From contig DBFVEH010000015.1 in assembly GCA_048526005.1 (NCBI GenBank), positions 1-30,078 on the forward strand: a stretch of 30,078 bases of DNA, read 5' to 3'. The translations under genes were made by a program, and so were the position numbers. The DNA comes from QALR01 sp900552255 (GTDB lineage Bacteria > Bacillota > Clostridia > Oscillospirales > CAG-272). Shown piece after piece: positions 1-7,374 of this stretch; within the stretch, counting starts at the first letter, position 1, and the number at the start of each line of letters is the position of its first letter. A model generated the notes under the pieces. It was not told where the DNA came from and did no database searches. It saw nothing but the letters and a program-made list of their open reading frames with translations.

Positions 1-167
1 CGTTTGTGCAGCCGGCGATGGTTCGGTGGCGGCTATGAAAGACGGCATCCACGCTCGCGGAGCTCGCGTGATCCGTCAACCGCCGCCATTTTCGTCAATA
101 TCGCACCGGAAAGCGCTCACACGGCGCGCGCCTTGCGCCTGCGGGCACGGAGTTTCCAGTCGCACAG
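1..167. repeat. Direct repeat copy 1 (~167 bp, may continue left of the window)
   Basis: This stretch aligns without gaps to 411-577 at a constant offset of 410 bp, with scattered substitutions. The middle can fold into an interrupted stem: GGCGG (near 29) pairs with CCGCC (near 83), and GACGG..ATC..ACGC pairs with GCGTGATCCGTC. The loop differs between copies (GGAG here, TTCG in copy 2), while most stem bases are kept. Open reading frames across it exist in several frames and both strands, but none has a ribosome site or a recognisable protein. It is read as a non-coding repeat of unknown class. The left boundary cannot be seen. Confidence 0.85.
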
Positions 168-240
168 ATCCCTCCGCACGGCGAATGGTGGCCTGTGCGA
201 GCCCCGCGAGCACTGCAACACCTTCGAGCCGTGGGTATAC

Positions 241-408
241 GCTTCTCAGCAGAAGCATGAGAGTCCGAGACGGGAGTCTCGGCGACTCTTTTCGTCGTTT
301 TCTCGTCGGTGAGAAAACGACATATTCTTCTCCTTGGCAAAGGAGAAACGTGTTCTTTTCTTGTCCGCACAAGAAAAGAACGAAAAGAAACCGCGAACGT
401 CCCGTTCG
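241..408. other. Chain of six tightly spaced perfect or near-perfect hairpins
   Basis: Consecutive stem-loops fill this stretch. 241-256: 6 bp, loop CAGC. 261-288: 11 bp with a 2-nt bulge, loop GGGA. 294-321: 11 bp perfect, loop GTCGGT. 328-347: 8 bp perfect, loop GGCA. 352-381: 13 bp perfect, loop CCGC. 394-408: 6 bp, loop TCC. Linkers are 4-6 nt, except 12 nt before the last. The chain sits exactly between the two direct repeats. No ORF with a ribosome site covers it. It could be a structured RNA, a composite palindromic mobile repeat, or a transcription-ending or DNA-structure element. The strand is unknown because the stems are symmetric. Confidence 0.75.
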
Positions 409-410
409 AT

Positions 411-577
411 CGTTTGTGCGACCGGCAGCGGTTCGGTGGCGGCTATGAAAGACGGCATCCACGCTCGCTTCGTTCGCGTGATCCGTCAATCGCCGCCGTT
501 TTTGTTGACATCGCACCGGCGGGCGCTCATACGGCGCGCGCCTTGCGCCTGCGGGCACAGGCTTCCCAGCGGCACAT
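411..577. repeat. Direct repeat copy 2 (~167 bp)
   Basis: Second copy of the repeat at 1-167, at a fixed 410 bp offset. The runs matching copy 1 include the GTTCGGTGGCGGCTATGAAA block and the ACGGCGCGCGCCTTGCGCCT block. Similarity fades near 577, just before the pyrG terminator. The interrupted stem (GGCGG..CCGCC outer, GACGG..CCGTC inner) is conserved, with TTCG at the loop. Confidence 0.85.
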
Positions 578-579
578 AT

Positions 580-617
580 TTTGTAAAAGAAAACCCGATG
601 AAACATGTTTCACCGGG
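580..617 (-). terminator. Rho-independent terminator of pyrG
   Basis: On the minus strand an 11-bp stem (CCCGGTGAAAC pairing with GTTTCATCGGG, one G-U) is followed by TTTTCTTTT. It lies 17 bp past the pyrG stop codon and separates the operon from the repeat region. Confidence 0.85.
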
Positions 618-634
618 CTTTTGACTGAATCAAT

Positions 635-2248
635 TTATGAATTTCTTTTTATATTCGCTTCCAAAGAGGAGTTCACAAGACCGCAGAAAAGCGGATGCGG
701 CTTATTCGGACGGCTCTTGAATTCCGGATGGAACTGTACGCCGACATAAAAGGGATGGGGGGTGATCTCGATTGTTTCCACGATATGTCCGTCGGGAGAA
801 AGACCGCCGACGGTCAGTCCCGCCTGTATCAGCGCTTCTCGGTAATCGTTGTTGAATTCGTAGCGGTGGCGGTGTCTTTCCTGGATGAGATCCGTCCCGT
901 AGCAGCGGTGCAGCACGGTGCCGGGTGTGATATGGCATGGATAAGCGCCGAGCCGGAGCGTCCCGCCTTTGGCGATGGTCTCGCTCTGATCCGGCATGAA
1001 ATCGATGACCTTGTGCTGGCTGTTTTCGTCAAATTCTCCGGAATTGGCATCGGCAAGTCCGAGAATGCTGCGGGCAAATTCAATAACCATGATCTGCATG
1101 CCAAGACAAATGCCGAGAAGCGGCGTCTCGTTTTCTCTTGCATATCGCGCGGCGCAGATCATGCCCTCGATTCCGCGGCTTCCAAAGCCGCCGGGGATGA
1201 TGAGGCCGTCGCAGCAGGAAAGGATCTGCGCGGTATTTGCAGGCGTCAGCGTTTCGCTGTCGATCCATTTGATGTCGACGAACGCGCCCGCCGCGTATCC
1301 CGCGTGGCGGAGCGCCTCCGCGACGGAGAGATAGGCGTCATGCAGCTGCACGTATTTGCCGACCAGTCCGATCGTGACCTTTTTCGTTCTTCCCTCGATC
1401 TTTTCGATGAGGGTGTTCCATTCCGCAAGATCGGGTTCGGGTGCGTTGATGTCAAGCTCCCTGCAAACGACCTCCGAAAAGTTGCTTTTTTCGAGCATGA
1501 GCGGCGCCTTGTAGAGCACCGGGATCGTAATGTTTTCGATGACGCAGTCCTCACGCACGTTGCAGAACATCGCGATTTTCTTGAAAATGTTGTCCTCCAA
1601 GGGCTCGTCCGCTCGCAGCACGATGATGTTGGGGTTGATACCCATCCCGCGCAGCTCCTTGACGGAATGCTGTGTGGGCTTTGTCTTGTGTTCGTCCGAG
1701 CCGCGCAGAAAGGGGACCAGCGTGACGTGGATAAACAGGCTGTTTTTCGGACCGAGCTCAAGGGAAATCTGCCGCACCGCCTCGAGGAACGGCTGGCTTT
1801 CGATGTCGCCGATGGTGCCGCCGATTTCGGTGATGACGACGTCCGCGTCCGTTTTTTTGCCGACGCTGTAAATAAATTCCTTGATGGTGTTTGTGATGTG
1901 AGGAATGACCTGTACCGTTTCGCCGAGATATTCGCCGCGGCGCTCCTTGTTGAGCACGCTCCAATATACCTTGCCGGTGGTGAGATTCGAGTATTTGTTG
2001 AGGTCCTCGTCGATGAACCGCTCATAGTGACCGAGGTCGAGGTCGGTTTCCGCGCCGTCCTCCGTCACGTAAACCTCGCCGTGCTGGTACGGGCTCATCG
2101 TGCCGGGATCGACATTTATGTAGGGATCGAGCTTCTGCGCTGCGACTTTCAGCCCTCTTGCTTTGAGCAGACGTCCAAGGGAAGCTGCCGTGATCCCCTT
2201 GCCGAGTCCCGATACGACGCCTCCGGTCACGAAAATGTACTTTGTCAT
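635..2248 (-). CDS. pyrG: CTP synthase (glutamine-hydrolysing)
   Basis: Converts UTP to CTP using ATP and ammonia released from glutamine; cytosolic, last step of pyrimidine nucleotide synthesis. The protein has 537 residues, the normal family length. The N-terminal synthetase half opens with VTGGVVSGLGKGI (residues 7-19), the nucleotide-binding loop, and carries EIGGTIGDIESQPF (141-154). The C-terminal class I glutamine amidotransferase half has nucleophile Cys381 in GICLGMQ and the His507/Glu509 pair in QFHPE. No catalytic residue is missing. The start has GGAGAG about 8 nt upstream. It lies 49 bp downstream of the ANTAR regulator on the same strand with no terminator between, so the two are probably co-transcribed. 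That puts a glutamine-consuming enzyme behind a putative nitrogen regulator. Confidence 0.98.
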   Translation of the reverse strand: MTKYIFVTGGVVSGLGKGITAASLGRLLKARGLKVAAQKLDPYINVDPGTMSPYQHGEVYVTEDGAETDLDLGHYERFIDEDLNKYSNLTTGKVYWSVLNKERRGEYLGETVQVIPHITNTIKEFIYSVGKKTDADVVITEIGGTIGDIESQPFLEAVRQISLELGPKNSLFIHVTLVPFLRGSDEHKTKPTQHSVKELRGMGINPNIIVLRADEPLEDNIFKKIAMFCNVREDCVIENITIPVLYKAPLMLEKSNFSEVVCRELDINAPEPDLAEWNTLIEKIEGRTKKVTIGLVGKYVQLHDAYLSVAEALRHAGYAAGAFVDIKWIDSETLTPANTAQILSCCDGLIIPGGFGSRGIEGMICAARYARENETPLLGICLGMQIMVIEFARSILGLADANSGEFDENSQHKVIDFMPDQSETIAKGGTLRLGAYPCHITPGTVLHRCYGTDLIQERHRHRYEFNNDYREALIQAGLTVGGLSPDGHIVETIEITPHPFYVGVQFHPEFKSRPNKPHPLFCGLVNSSLEANIKRNS

Positions 2249-2297
2249 GTTCTCACTCTCCGATCTTTTGGGTATCTTTTATTTTTTCATGAAATCC

Positions 2298-2894
2298 TTA
2301 ATTTTCGTATGTCTTGATGACGCTTTCCGCGATTTCACGGCGCGTTTGACGCGTATCCATGGCGAGCTTTTCAATATAGCGGTGCGCATCCGCCTCGTTC
2401 ATGCCGAGCTTGCCGATGAGCAGCCATTTTGCTCGGTTCACGGTTTTCAGCTCATCCATCTTGGATTTGAGGGTGTCCGCCTTGCTTTGCGCCTTGAACA
2501 GCCGTCTGCCGACGGCGCAGGCAAGTTTTACGGCGCTTTGAATGGCGCCCTTTCCGGCGGGCTTTGCAAGAACCAGCACGCCCGCGTTTTCCGCTGCGGC
2601 GGCCGCGGTGTCCCAAAGCTCGGCCTTGATGAGCAGAAGGACGCCGGCATAGCTGTTTTCCGTGCATCGGACGGCGAAGCCGTCGCCAAGCTCGTCGGCA
2701 AGCGGCGCATTCACGATGACGACGTCGAACGGCGTATGCGTGACAAGCTCTGCCGCTTCTGCCGCGCTTTGCGCGTGGACGACTTGGCTGAAGCTCGGTC
2801 CTGCAAGCTCTTCAAAATATTCGATGCCTTTTTCGGAGCCGGATACGATAAGGACGCTTGGCGCGTGTATTTCCGACGGGCTCATTTTTTCCAT
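2298..2894 (-). CDS. ANTAR-domain RNA-binding response regulator (putative antiterminator)
   Basis: 198 residues from the chosen ATG; an in-frame ATG three codons later (2885) is also possible, and a 37-codon upstream extension lacks a ribosome site. The N-terminal part (about 10-125) resembles a degenerate receiver domain (SVLIVSG, FDVVIVNAPLADELGD). A helical linker leads to a C-terminal ANTAR domain (about 140-195) with the typical NRAKWLLIGKLGMNEADAHR core and a final IEKLAMDTRQTRREIAESV helix. ANTAR proteins bind paired RNA hairpins and prevent termination. It is transcribed divergently from glnN and upstream of pyrG. In other clostridia an ANTAR protein (NitR) is linked to glutamine synthetase, so control of the glnN leader terminator is the obvious inference. 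No matching sensor kinase is in the window. Confidence 0.9.
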   Translation of the reverse strand: MEKMSPSEIHAPSVLIVSGSEKGIEYFEELAGPSFSQVVHAQSAAEAAELVTHTPFDVVIVNAPLADELGDGFAVRCTENSYAGVLLLIKAELWDTAAAAAENAGVLVLAKPAGKGAIQSAVKLACAVGRRLFKAQSKADTLKSKMDELKTVNRAKWLLIGKLGMNEADAHRYIEKLAMDTRQTRREIAESVIKTYEN

Positions 2895-3003
2895 ACCTCT
2901 CTCGGATTCCTTTCTTTGACTCTCTGTTTCGCTGATCGACGTATCTTTCCGTAACGGATGCGGTCGGTTTCGACAAAAGGCGCAAAATAAAAATAATATC
3001 AAC

Positions 3004-3033
3004 ATTATAAATGACGCGGCTTTGCCTTGTCAA
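3004..3033 (-). promoter_or_regulatory. Sigma-A promoter for the ANTAR regulator-pyrG operon
   Basis: On the minus strand TTGACA (3028-3033) and TATAAT (3004-3009) are separated by 18 bp. Transcription would start near 2997, giving a leader of about 100 nt. It is back-to-back with the glnN promoter. Confidence 0.8.
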
Positions 3034-3074
3034 GGCTCTAAAAAAAATTTGTTCAAAATTTTTTAAAAAATCTC

Positions 3075-3103
3075 TTGACAACCTTTCCGGCTTGGAGTAT
3101 AAT
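3075..3103 (+). promoter_or_regulatory. Consensus sigma-A promoter of glnN
   Basis: Perfect TTGACA (3075-3080), 17-bp spacer, perfect TATAAT (3098-3103). The predicted start is near 3110, leaving a leader of about 150 nt before glnN. Confidence 0.9.
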
Positions 3104-3125
3104 ACGCCTATATTGTTTTTGACAA

Positions 3126-3165
3126 AGGCGTCAGGCGAATCAGGGTTCGCTTGCGCCTCTTTTTA
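3126..3165 (+). terminator. Leader terminator/attenuator ahead of glnN
   Basis: About 16 nt after the predicted start, AGGCG (3126-3130) pairs with CGCCT (3154-3158) and GCGAA (3135-3139) pairs with TTCGC (3146-3150) around a six-base loop TCAGGG, followed by CTTTTT. A terminator inside the leader of a strongly promoted gene implies regulated read-through. The six-base loop with G at position 4 resembles half of the ANTAR RNA motif, but the usual A at position 1 is absent and no second hexaloop hairpin was found. Confidence 0.75.
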
Positions 3166-3233
3166 TTTTATGCGTTTCCCCATAAAAGATGCTACGGGAA
3201 TGCTGCGTGTCAAAATTTTAAATTTATATAAGG

Positions 3234-3257
3234 CCGCCGGTTCCGGCGGACGGGAGG
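3234..3257 (+). promoter_or_regulatory. Hairpin next to the glnN ribosome site
   Basis: CCGCCGG (3234-3240) and CCGGCGG (3243-3249) form a compact stem two bases before the GGGAGG ribosome site (3252-3257). It may insulate the site from upstream structure or modulate its access. The function is inferred. Confidence 0.5.
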
Positions 3258-3262
3258 TTACG

Positions 3263-5353
3263 ATGAAGACAGTTCCTGAGATGTTCGGCTCTTATGTTTT
3301 CGACGATACGACGATGAGAGCGCGCTTGCCAAAGGAGACCTATAAGGCGATGGTGCGCACCATCAAGGACGGCAGAAGCCTTGATATCGGTGTGGCGAAC
3401 GTTGTCGCCACCGCGATGAAAGACTGGGCGGTAGAGCTGGGCGCGACGCATTTTACCCATTGGTTTCAGCCCTTGACCGGCGTCACGGCCGAAAAACACG
3501 ACAGCTTCATTTCTCCCGACGGCAGCGACAGGGTGATTATGGAGTTTTCAGGCAAGGAGCTGGTTCAGGGCGAACCGGACGCTTCCTCTTTCCCGTCCGG
3601 CGGACTGCGCGCCACCTTTGAGGCGAGAGGCTACACCGCTTGGGATCCTACCTCGTATGCGTTTGTAAAGGACGGCGTGCTCTGTATCCCGACCGCGTTC
3701 TGCTCTTACAGCGGAGAGGCGCTCGACAAAAAAACGCCTCTGCTCCGTTCGATGGAGGCCATCAACCGTCAGGCGCTTCGTGTATTGAAGCTGTTCGGCA
3801 ATGAGGACGTTACCTCGGTCAAGACGACGGTCGGTCCCGAGCAGGAATATTTCCTTGTGGATAAAGACGGCTTCGACAAGCGTCCCGACCTGATTTACGC
3901 GGGCAGGACGCTGTTCGGCTCCCGTTCCCCGAAGGGGCAGGAGCTCGACGACCATTACTTCGGCGCGATCAAGCCACGCGTCGCGGCTTTCATGAAGGAG
4001 CTCAACGAGGAGCTTTGGAAGCTCGGCGTATACGCCAAAACCGAGCACAACGAAGTGGCGCCCGCGCAGCATGAGCTTGCTCCGATCTTTACGACGACCA
4101 ATATCGCCGCCGACCACAACCAGCTTTCCATGGAGTTGATGCAGAAGATCGCGAAGAAGCACGGCATGGTCTGTCTGCTTCACGAGAAGCCGTTCGCCGG
4201 CGTGAACGGGAGCGGCAAGCACAACAACTGGTCGATTTCGACGAATACCGGCGTGAACCTGCTCAATCCCGGAGAGACGCCCTATGAGAATGCACAGTTC
4301 CTGCTTTTCCTGTGCGCCGTCATCAAGGCGGTCGACGAATATCAGGATCTGCTCCGCGTGTCCGTGGCCTCCGCCGGCAACGATCACCGTCTCGGCGCCA
4401 ACGAAGCGCCGCCCGCCGTGGTCTCCATGTTCCTCGGCGACGAGCTGACCGCCGTTCTTGAAGCGATCGAAAAGGAAACCGCATACAGTGCGAAGGAAAA
4501 GACGCTCATGCGCGTCGGCGTTCACGTTCTTCCCAAGTTCCCGAAGGATACGACGGATAGGAACAGAACCTCCCCGTTCGCTTTCACCGGCAATAAATTT
4601 GAATTTCGCATGCTCGGCTCGTCCTCGTCCGTTTCGGACTGCAACACCATACTCAATACGGCGGTCGCCGAGGAGCTTTGCGAATTTGCGGATACGCTGG
4701 AAGCTGCCGACAATTTTGAGACGGAGCTGCACAACCTGATCGTGAAAACGATCAGCGAGCACAAGAGGATCATCTTCAACGGCAACGGCTATGACGAGGC
4801 ATGGATCAAAGAGGCGGAAAGCCGCGGTCTGCTCAACCTGAAAACGACCCCCGACGCGATCCCGTATCTGCTCGCGGAAAAGAACGTATCGCTCTTCTGC
4901 AAGCACAAGGTGTTCAGCGAGAGGGAGCTTCATGCGAGATATGAGATCATGCTCGAATCCTATACGAAAGTGGTCAACATCGAGGCGCTCACCATGGTCG
5001 ATATGGTCAACCGCGATATTCTGCCGGCGCTCAGCGCATATGGGGAAAAGCTCGGCAGGACCATCGCGAAGAAAACAGCGGCGGCGGATGTCAAGTGCCT
5101 TTATGAAACCAAAACGCTCGAGAAGCTCTCCGCTTATACGGACGTGATATATGAGGGCGTTCAGATTTTGGAGGACGCGATCGCGTCTGTCAAGGGAATT
5201 TCCGACAGCCTTGAAGCGGCGAAGGCATTTGAATCCGACGTCATTCCGAAGATGCAGTCTCTGCGCGCTACGGTGGACAGCGCTGAGTGCATTACAAGCG
5301 CCGAATTTTGGCCGTATCCTACATACGGCGATCTGCTGTTCGGCGTGAGATAA
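3263..5353 (+). CDS. glnN: Glutamine synthetase, type III
   Basis: ATP-dependent ligation of ammonia to glutamate; central ammonia-assimilating enzyme, cytosolic, dodecameric in this class. The chosen start has GGGAGG five bases upstream and opens MKTVPEMFGSYVF, typical of GS-III. Translation from 3011 would run through the promoter and is rejected. The length of 696 residues matches class III (about 700) and is far longer than GSI (about 450). Motifs: EQEYFLVD (about 192-200), KTEHNEVAPAQHELAP (about 260-275), the class III hallmark NGSGKHNNWS (about 314-323), and a glycine/arginine-rich RLGANEAPPA region. The leader terminator and the divergent ANTAR gene suggest control by antitermination according to nitrogen supply. 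No terminator separates it from the asnB T-box. Confidence 0.97.
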   Translation: MKTVPEMFGSYVFDDTTMRARLPKETYKAMVRTIKDGRSLDIGVANVVATAMKDWAVELGATHFTHWFQPLTGVTAEKHDSFISPDGSDRVIMEFSGKELVQGEPDASSFPSGGLRATFEARGYTAWDPTSYAFVKDGVLCIPTAFCSYSGEALDKKTPLLRSMEAINRQALRVLKLFGNEDVTSVKTTVGPEQEYFLVDKDGFDKRPDLIYAGRTLFGSRSPKGQELDDHYFGAIKPRVAAFMKELNEELWKLGVYAKTEHNEVAPAQHELAPIFTTTNIAADHNQLSMELMQKIAKKHGMVCLLHEKPFAGVNGSGKHNNWSISTNTGVNLLNPGETPYENAQFLLFLCAVIKAVDEYQDLLRVSVASAGNDHRLGANEAPPAVVSMFLGDELTAVLEAIEKETAYSAKEKTLMRVGVHVLPKFPKDTTDRNRTSPFAFTGNKFEFRMLGSSSSVSDCNTILNTAVAEELCEFADTLEAADNFETELHNLIVKTISEHKRIIFNGNGYDEAWIKEAESRGLLNLKTTPDAIPYLLAEKNVSLFCKHKVFSERELHARYEIMLESYTKVVNIEALTMVDMVNRDILPALSAYGEKLGRTIAKKTAAADVKCLYETKTLEKLSAYTDVIYEGVQILEDAIASVKGISDSLEAAKAFESDVIPKMQSLRATVDSAECITSAEFWPYPTYGDLLFGVR

Positions 5354-5375
5354 ACTTTGAACAAAACCGAATCAA

Positions 5376-5628
5376 AAGCGATGATGGAGAAAAGTAACGC
5401 AGACCCTGCTGCAAAGAGAGCGCGGGACGGTGAAATCCGTGCCGGCAGACTGCGCGAACGAACACTTCGGAGCTGCAAACGGAAAGCCGATAAGGTGAGT
5501 ATGGGCGCCGATTTCCGGGCGTAAAGCCGGACGGGGTTTTCTTGAACCCTTTGTGAGAAGCAAAATAGGTGGCACCACGGGTACAGCCGCTCGTCCTATT
5601 ATAAAGGTAGGAGGGCGGCTGTATTTTT
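5376..5628 (+). promoter_or_regulatory. T-box riboswitch (asparagine-type) controlling asnB
   Basis: The antiterminator core AGGTGGCACCACGGG is at 5567-5581. It is followed by a terminator: ACAGCCGC (5583-5590) pairs with GCGGCTGT (5615-5622), plus an inner TCCTA/TAGGA stem, then ATTTTT. Upstream, CCGAA (near 5375) can close on TTCGG (5466-5470), and CGCAG pairs with CTGCG, forming stem I. The specifier loop after CTGCG contains two AAC triplets (5457-5459 and 5461-5463); AAC fits asparagine and the downstream gene. Uncharged tRNA would pair and favour read-through. No convincing promoter lies between the glnN stop and stem I. Confidence 0.9.
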
Positions 5629-5677
5629 ATAATGCCATTATTTTGTACGGCGCTTGGCGTCGGGAAAGGATTTTGTT

Positions 5678-7261
5678 ATGTGTTCGATTATGGGTTATAT
5701 CGGCAGCGGGCTTTCGCTGGAGAAATTTAAAGAGGGCTTTGAAAAAACGGTCTCGCGCGGACCGGATATGTCGAGGGTCTGTCCGCTCCCCTCGGGCGGC
5801 TTTCTCGGGTTTCACCGGCTTGCCATCATGGGTATGGAGGAAAGCGGCATGCAGCCGTTCACGCTGGACGGCGACGCCGTCGTCTGCAATGGGGAAATTT
5901 ACGGCTTCCGTCCTCTGAAAGAGGAGCTTGCGGCAAAGGGATATTTATTTCGCTCCGGCTCCGACTGCGAGATTCTGCTGCCGCTTTACCGAGAATACGG
6001 CGCGGCGATGTTCGGCATGCTCGACGCGGAATTTGCCATGATTTTATATGACGCAAGGGAAAAAAAGATAATCGCGGCGCGCGACCCGATCGGGATCCGT
6101 CCGCTGTTCTACGGATATACGGCGCGGGGCGAAATCATCTTTGCATCGGAAGCGAAAAACCTCGTGCCGATCTGCGATAAGGTGATGCCGTTCCCGCCTG
6201 GGCATTACTACGACGGGGAAAAATTTGTCTCTTATAGGCAAATCGAGCGGGTGGACGCCGTTTGTTACGATGACCTCGATACCATCTGCAAAAATATTCG
6301 GGAGAAGCTCACGCGCGGCATTGAAAAGCGTCTTGATTCCGACGCGCCGCTCGGCTTTCTTCTCAGCGGCGGACTGGATTCCTCGCTTGTATGCGCGGTT
6401 TCTGCGAAAATCCTGAAAAAGCCGATCCGTACCTTCGCCGTCGGCATGAGCACGGACGCCATCGATTTGAAATATGCAAAGCAGGTGGCGGATCATATCG
6501 GCTCGGAGCATACGGAAATCTATATCACGAGAGAGGATGTGCTGGCGGCGCTTCCGACGGTCGTGTCGATTCTCGGCACCTATGACATCACGACCATCCG
6601 CGCCAGTATAGGCATGTATCTCATCTGTCGGGCGATCCATGAGACGACGGATATCCGCGTTCTGCTCACAGGCGAGATTTCAGACGAGCTTTTCGGCTAT
6701 AAATATACGGATTTCGCGCCCTCGCCTGCGGAATTTCAACGGGAGGCGGAAAAGCGTCTGCGCGAGCTTTATATGTACGACGTACTGCGCGCCGACCGCT
6801 GCATTTCGGCAAATTCGCTGGAAGCGCGCGTGCCGTTCGGGGATCTCGATTTTGTCAAATATGTCATGAGCATCGATCCCGCGAAGAAAATGAACATTTA
6901 CGGCAAGGGAAAATATCTCCTGCGCCGTGCATTTGAGGGCGATTATCTGCCGCAGGATATCCTGATGCGGGAAAAGGCGGCGTTTTCCGACGCGGTCGGG
7001 CACTCGATGGTGGACGATCTCAAGGAATATGCCGAGGAGAAGTATACCGACGCGGAATTTGAGGAAAAGCGGAAGAGATATTCCTTTGCGCAGCCGTTTA
7101 CAAAGGAATCGCTGCTTTACCGCGAGCTGTTCGAGCGGTATTATCTCGGACAGGCGGAGATGGTGGCGGATTTTTGGATGCCGAACAAGATGTGGCGCGG
7201 CTGCGATGTGAACGATCCGTCCGCGCGCGTGCTCTCCAATTATGGAGCAAGCGGGACCTGA
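5678..7261 (+). CDS. asnB: Asparagine synthetase, glutamine-hydrolysing
   Basis: Makes asparagine from aspartate, ATP and glutamine. The start at 5678 is fixed by chemistry: it places Cys directly after Met (MCSIMGY), and this Cys becomes the N-terminal nucleophile of the Ntn amidotransferase domain. AAAGGA lies 8 nt upstream. The protein has 527 residues. Domain 1 (about 2-190) contains RGPD (28-31), NGEIY (71-75) and SGSD (93-96). Domain 2 is the PP-loop synthetase with LSGGLDSS (229-236) and the C-terminal LEARVPF segment. It is slightly shorter than E. coli AsnB (554) but complete. It depends on glutamine made by GS-III next door and is controlled by the T-box that reads asparagine tRNA charging. 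Confidence 0.96.
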   Translation: MCSIMGYIGSGLSLEKFKEGFEKTVSRGPDMSRVCPLPSGGFLGFHRLAIMGMEESGMQPFTLDGDAVVCNGEIYGFRPLKEELAAKGYLFRSGSDCEILLPLYREYGAAMFGMLDAEFAMILYDAREKKIIAARDPIGIRPLFYGYTARGEIIFASEAKNLVPICDKVMPFPPGHYYDGEKFVSYRQIERVDAVCYDDLDTICKNIREKLTRGIEKRLDSDAPLGFLLSGGLDSSLVCAVSAKILKKPIRTFAVGMSTDAIDLKYAKQVADHIGSEHTEIYITREDVLAALPTVVSILGTYDITTIRASIGMYLICRAIHETTDIRVLLTGEISDELFGYKYTDFAPSPAEFQREAEKRLRELYMYDVLRADRCISANSLEARVPFGDLDFVKYVMSIDPAKKMNIYGKGKYLLRRAFEGDYLPQDILMREKAAFSDAVGHSMVDDLKEYAEEKYTDAEFEEKRKRYSFAQPFTKESLLYRELFERYYLGQAEMVADFWMPNKMWRGCDVNDPSARVLSNYGASGT

Positions 7262-7316
7262 AAGAATGATATGGGATTTCGCCGCATCATGAGATGCGCC
7301 GGATTTTATCGGGACA

Positions 7317-7352
7317 AAAAGAGGAAAACACCAAGGTGTTTTCCTCTTTTTT
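7317..7352. terminator. Bidirectional terminator between asnB and the ArsR-like gene
   Basis: A 16-bp perfect stem (AAAAGAGGAAAACACC, 7317-7332, pairing with 7335-7350) has A-runs on the left and T-runs on the right. It serves asnB on the plus strand and the convergent regulator on the minus strand. Confidence 0.9.
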
Positions 7353-7374
7353 GAATCCATATCTCATCGGTATT

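Noticed and set aside
241..408. CRISPR array
   Set aside because: The units are palindromes of different sequence and length with no constant repeat and no spacers.
1..577. Insertion sequence or miniature transposon explaining the repeats
   Set aside because: The two copies are direct, not inverted; no transposase and no target-site duplication are visible.
4..749. Several overlapping ORFs of 70-176 codons in the left repeat region
   Set aside because: They occur in many frames on both strands, lack ribosome sites, show Arg/Ser-rich shadow composition, and cross the repeats and hairpins.
695..2317. 540-codon plus-strand ORF opposite pyrG
   Set aside because: It is the antisense shadow of a complete, highly conserved gene; no ribosome site and no recognisable protein.
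3104..3131. ACGCCT/AGGCGT stem as an antiterminator for the glnN leader
   Set aside because: The left arm (3104-3109) lies before the predicted transcription start near 3110, so it would not be in the RNA.
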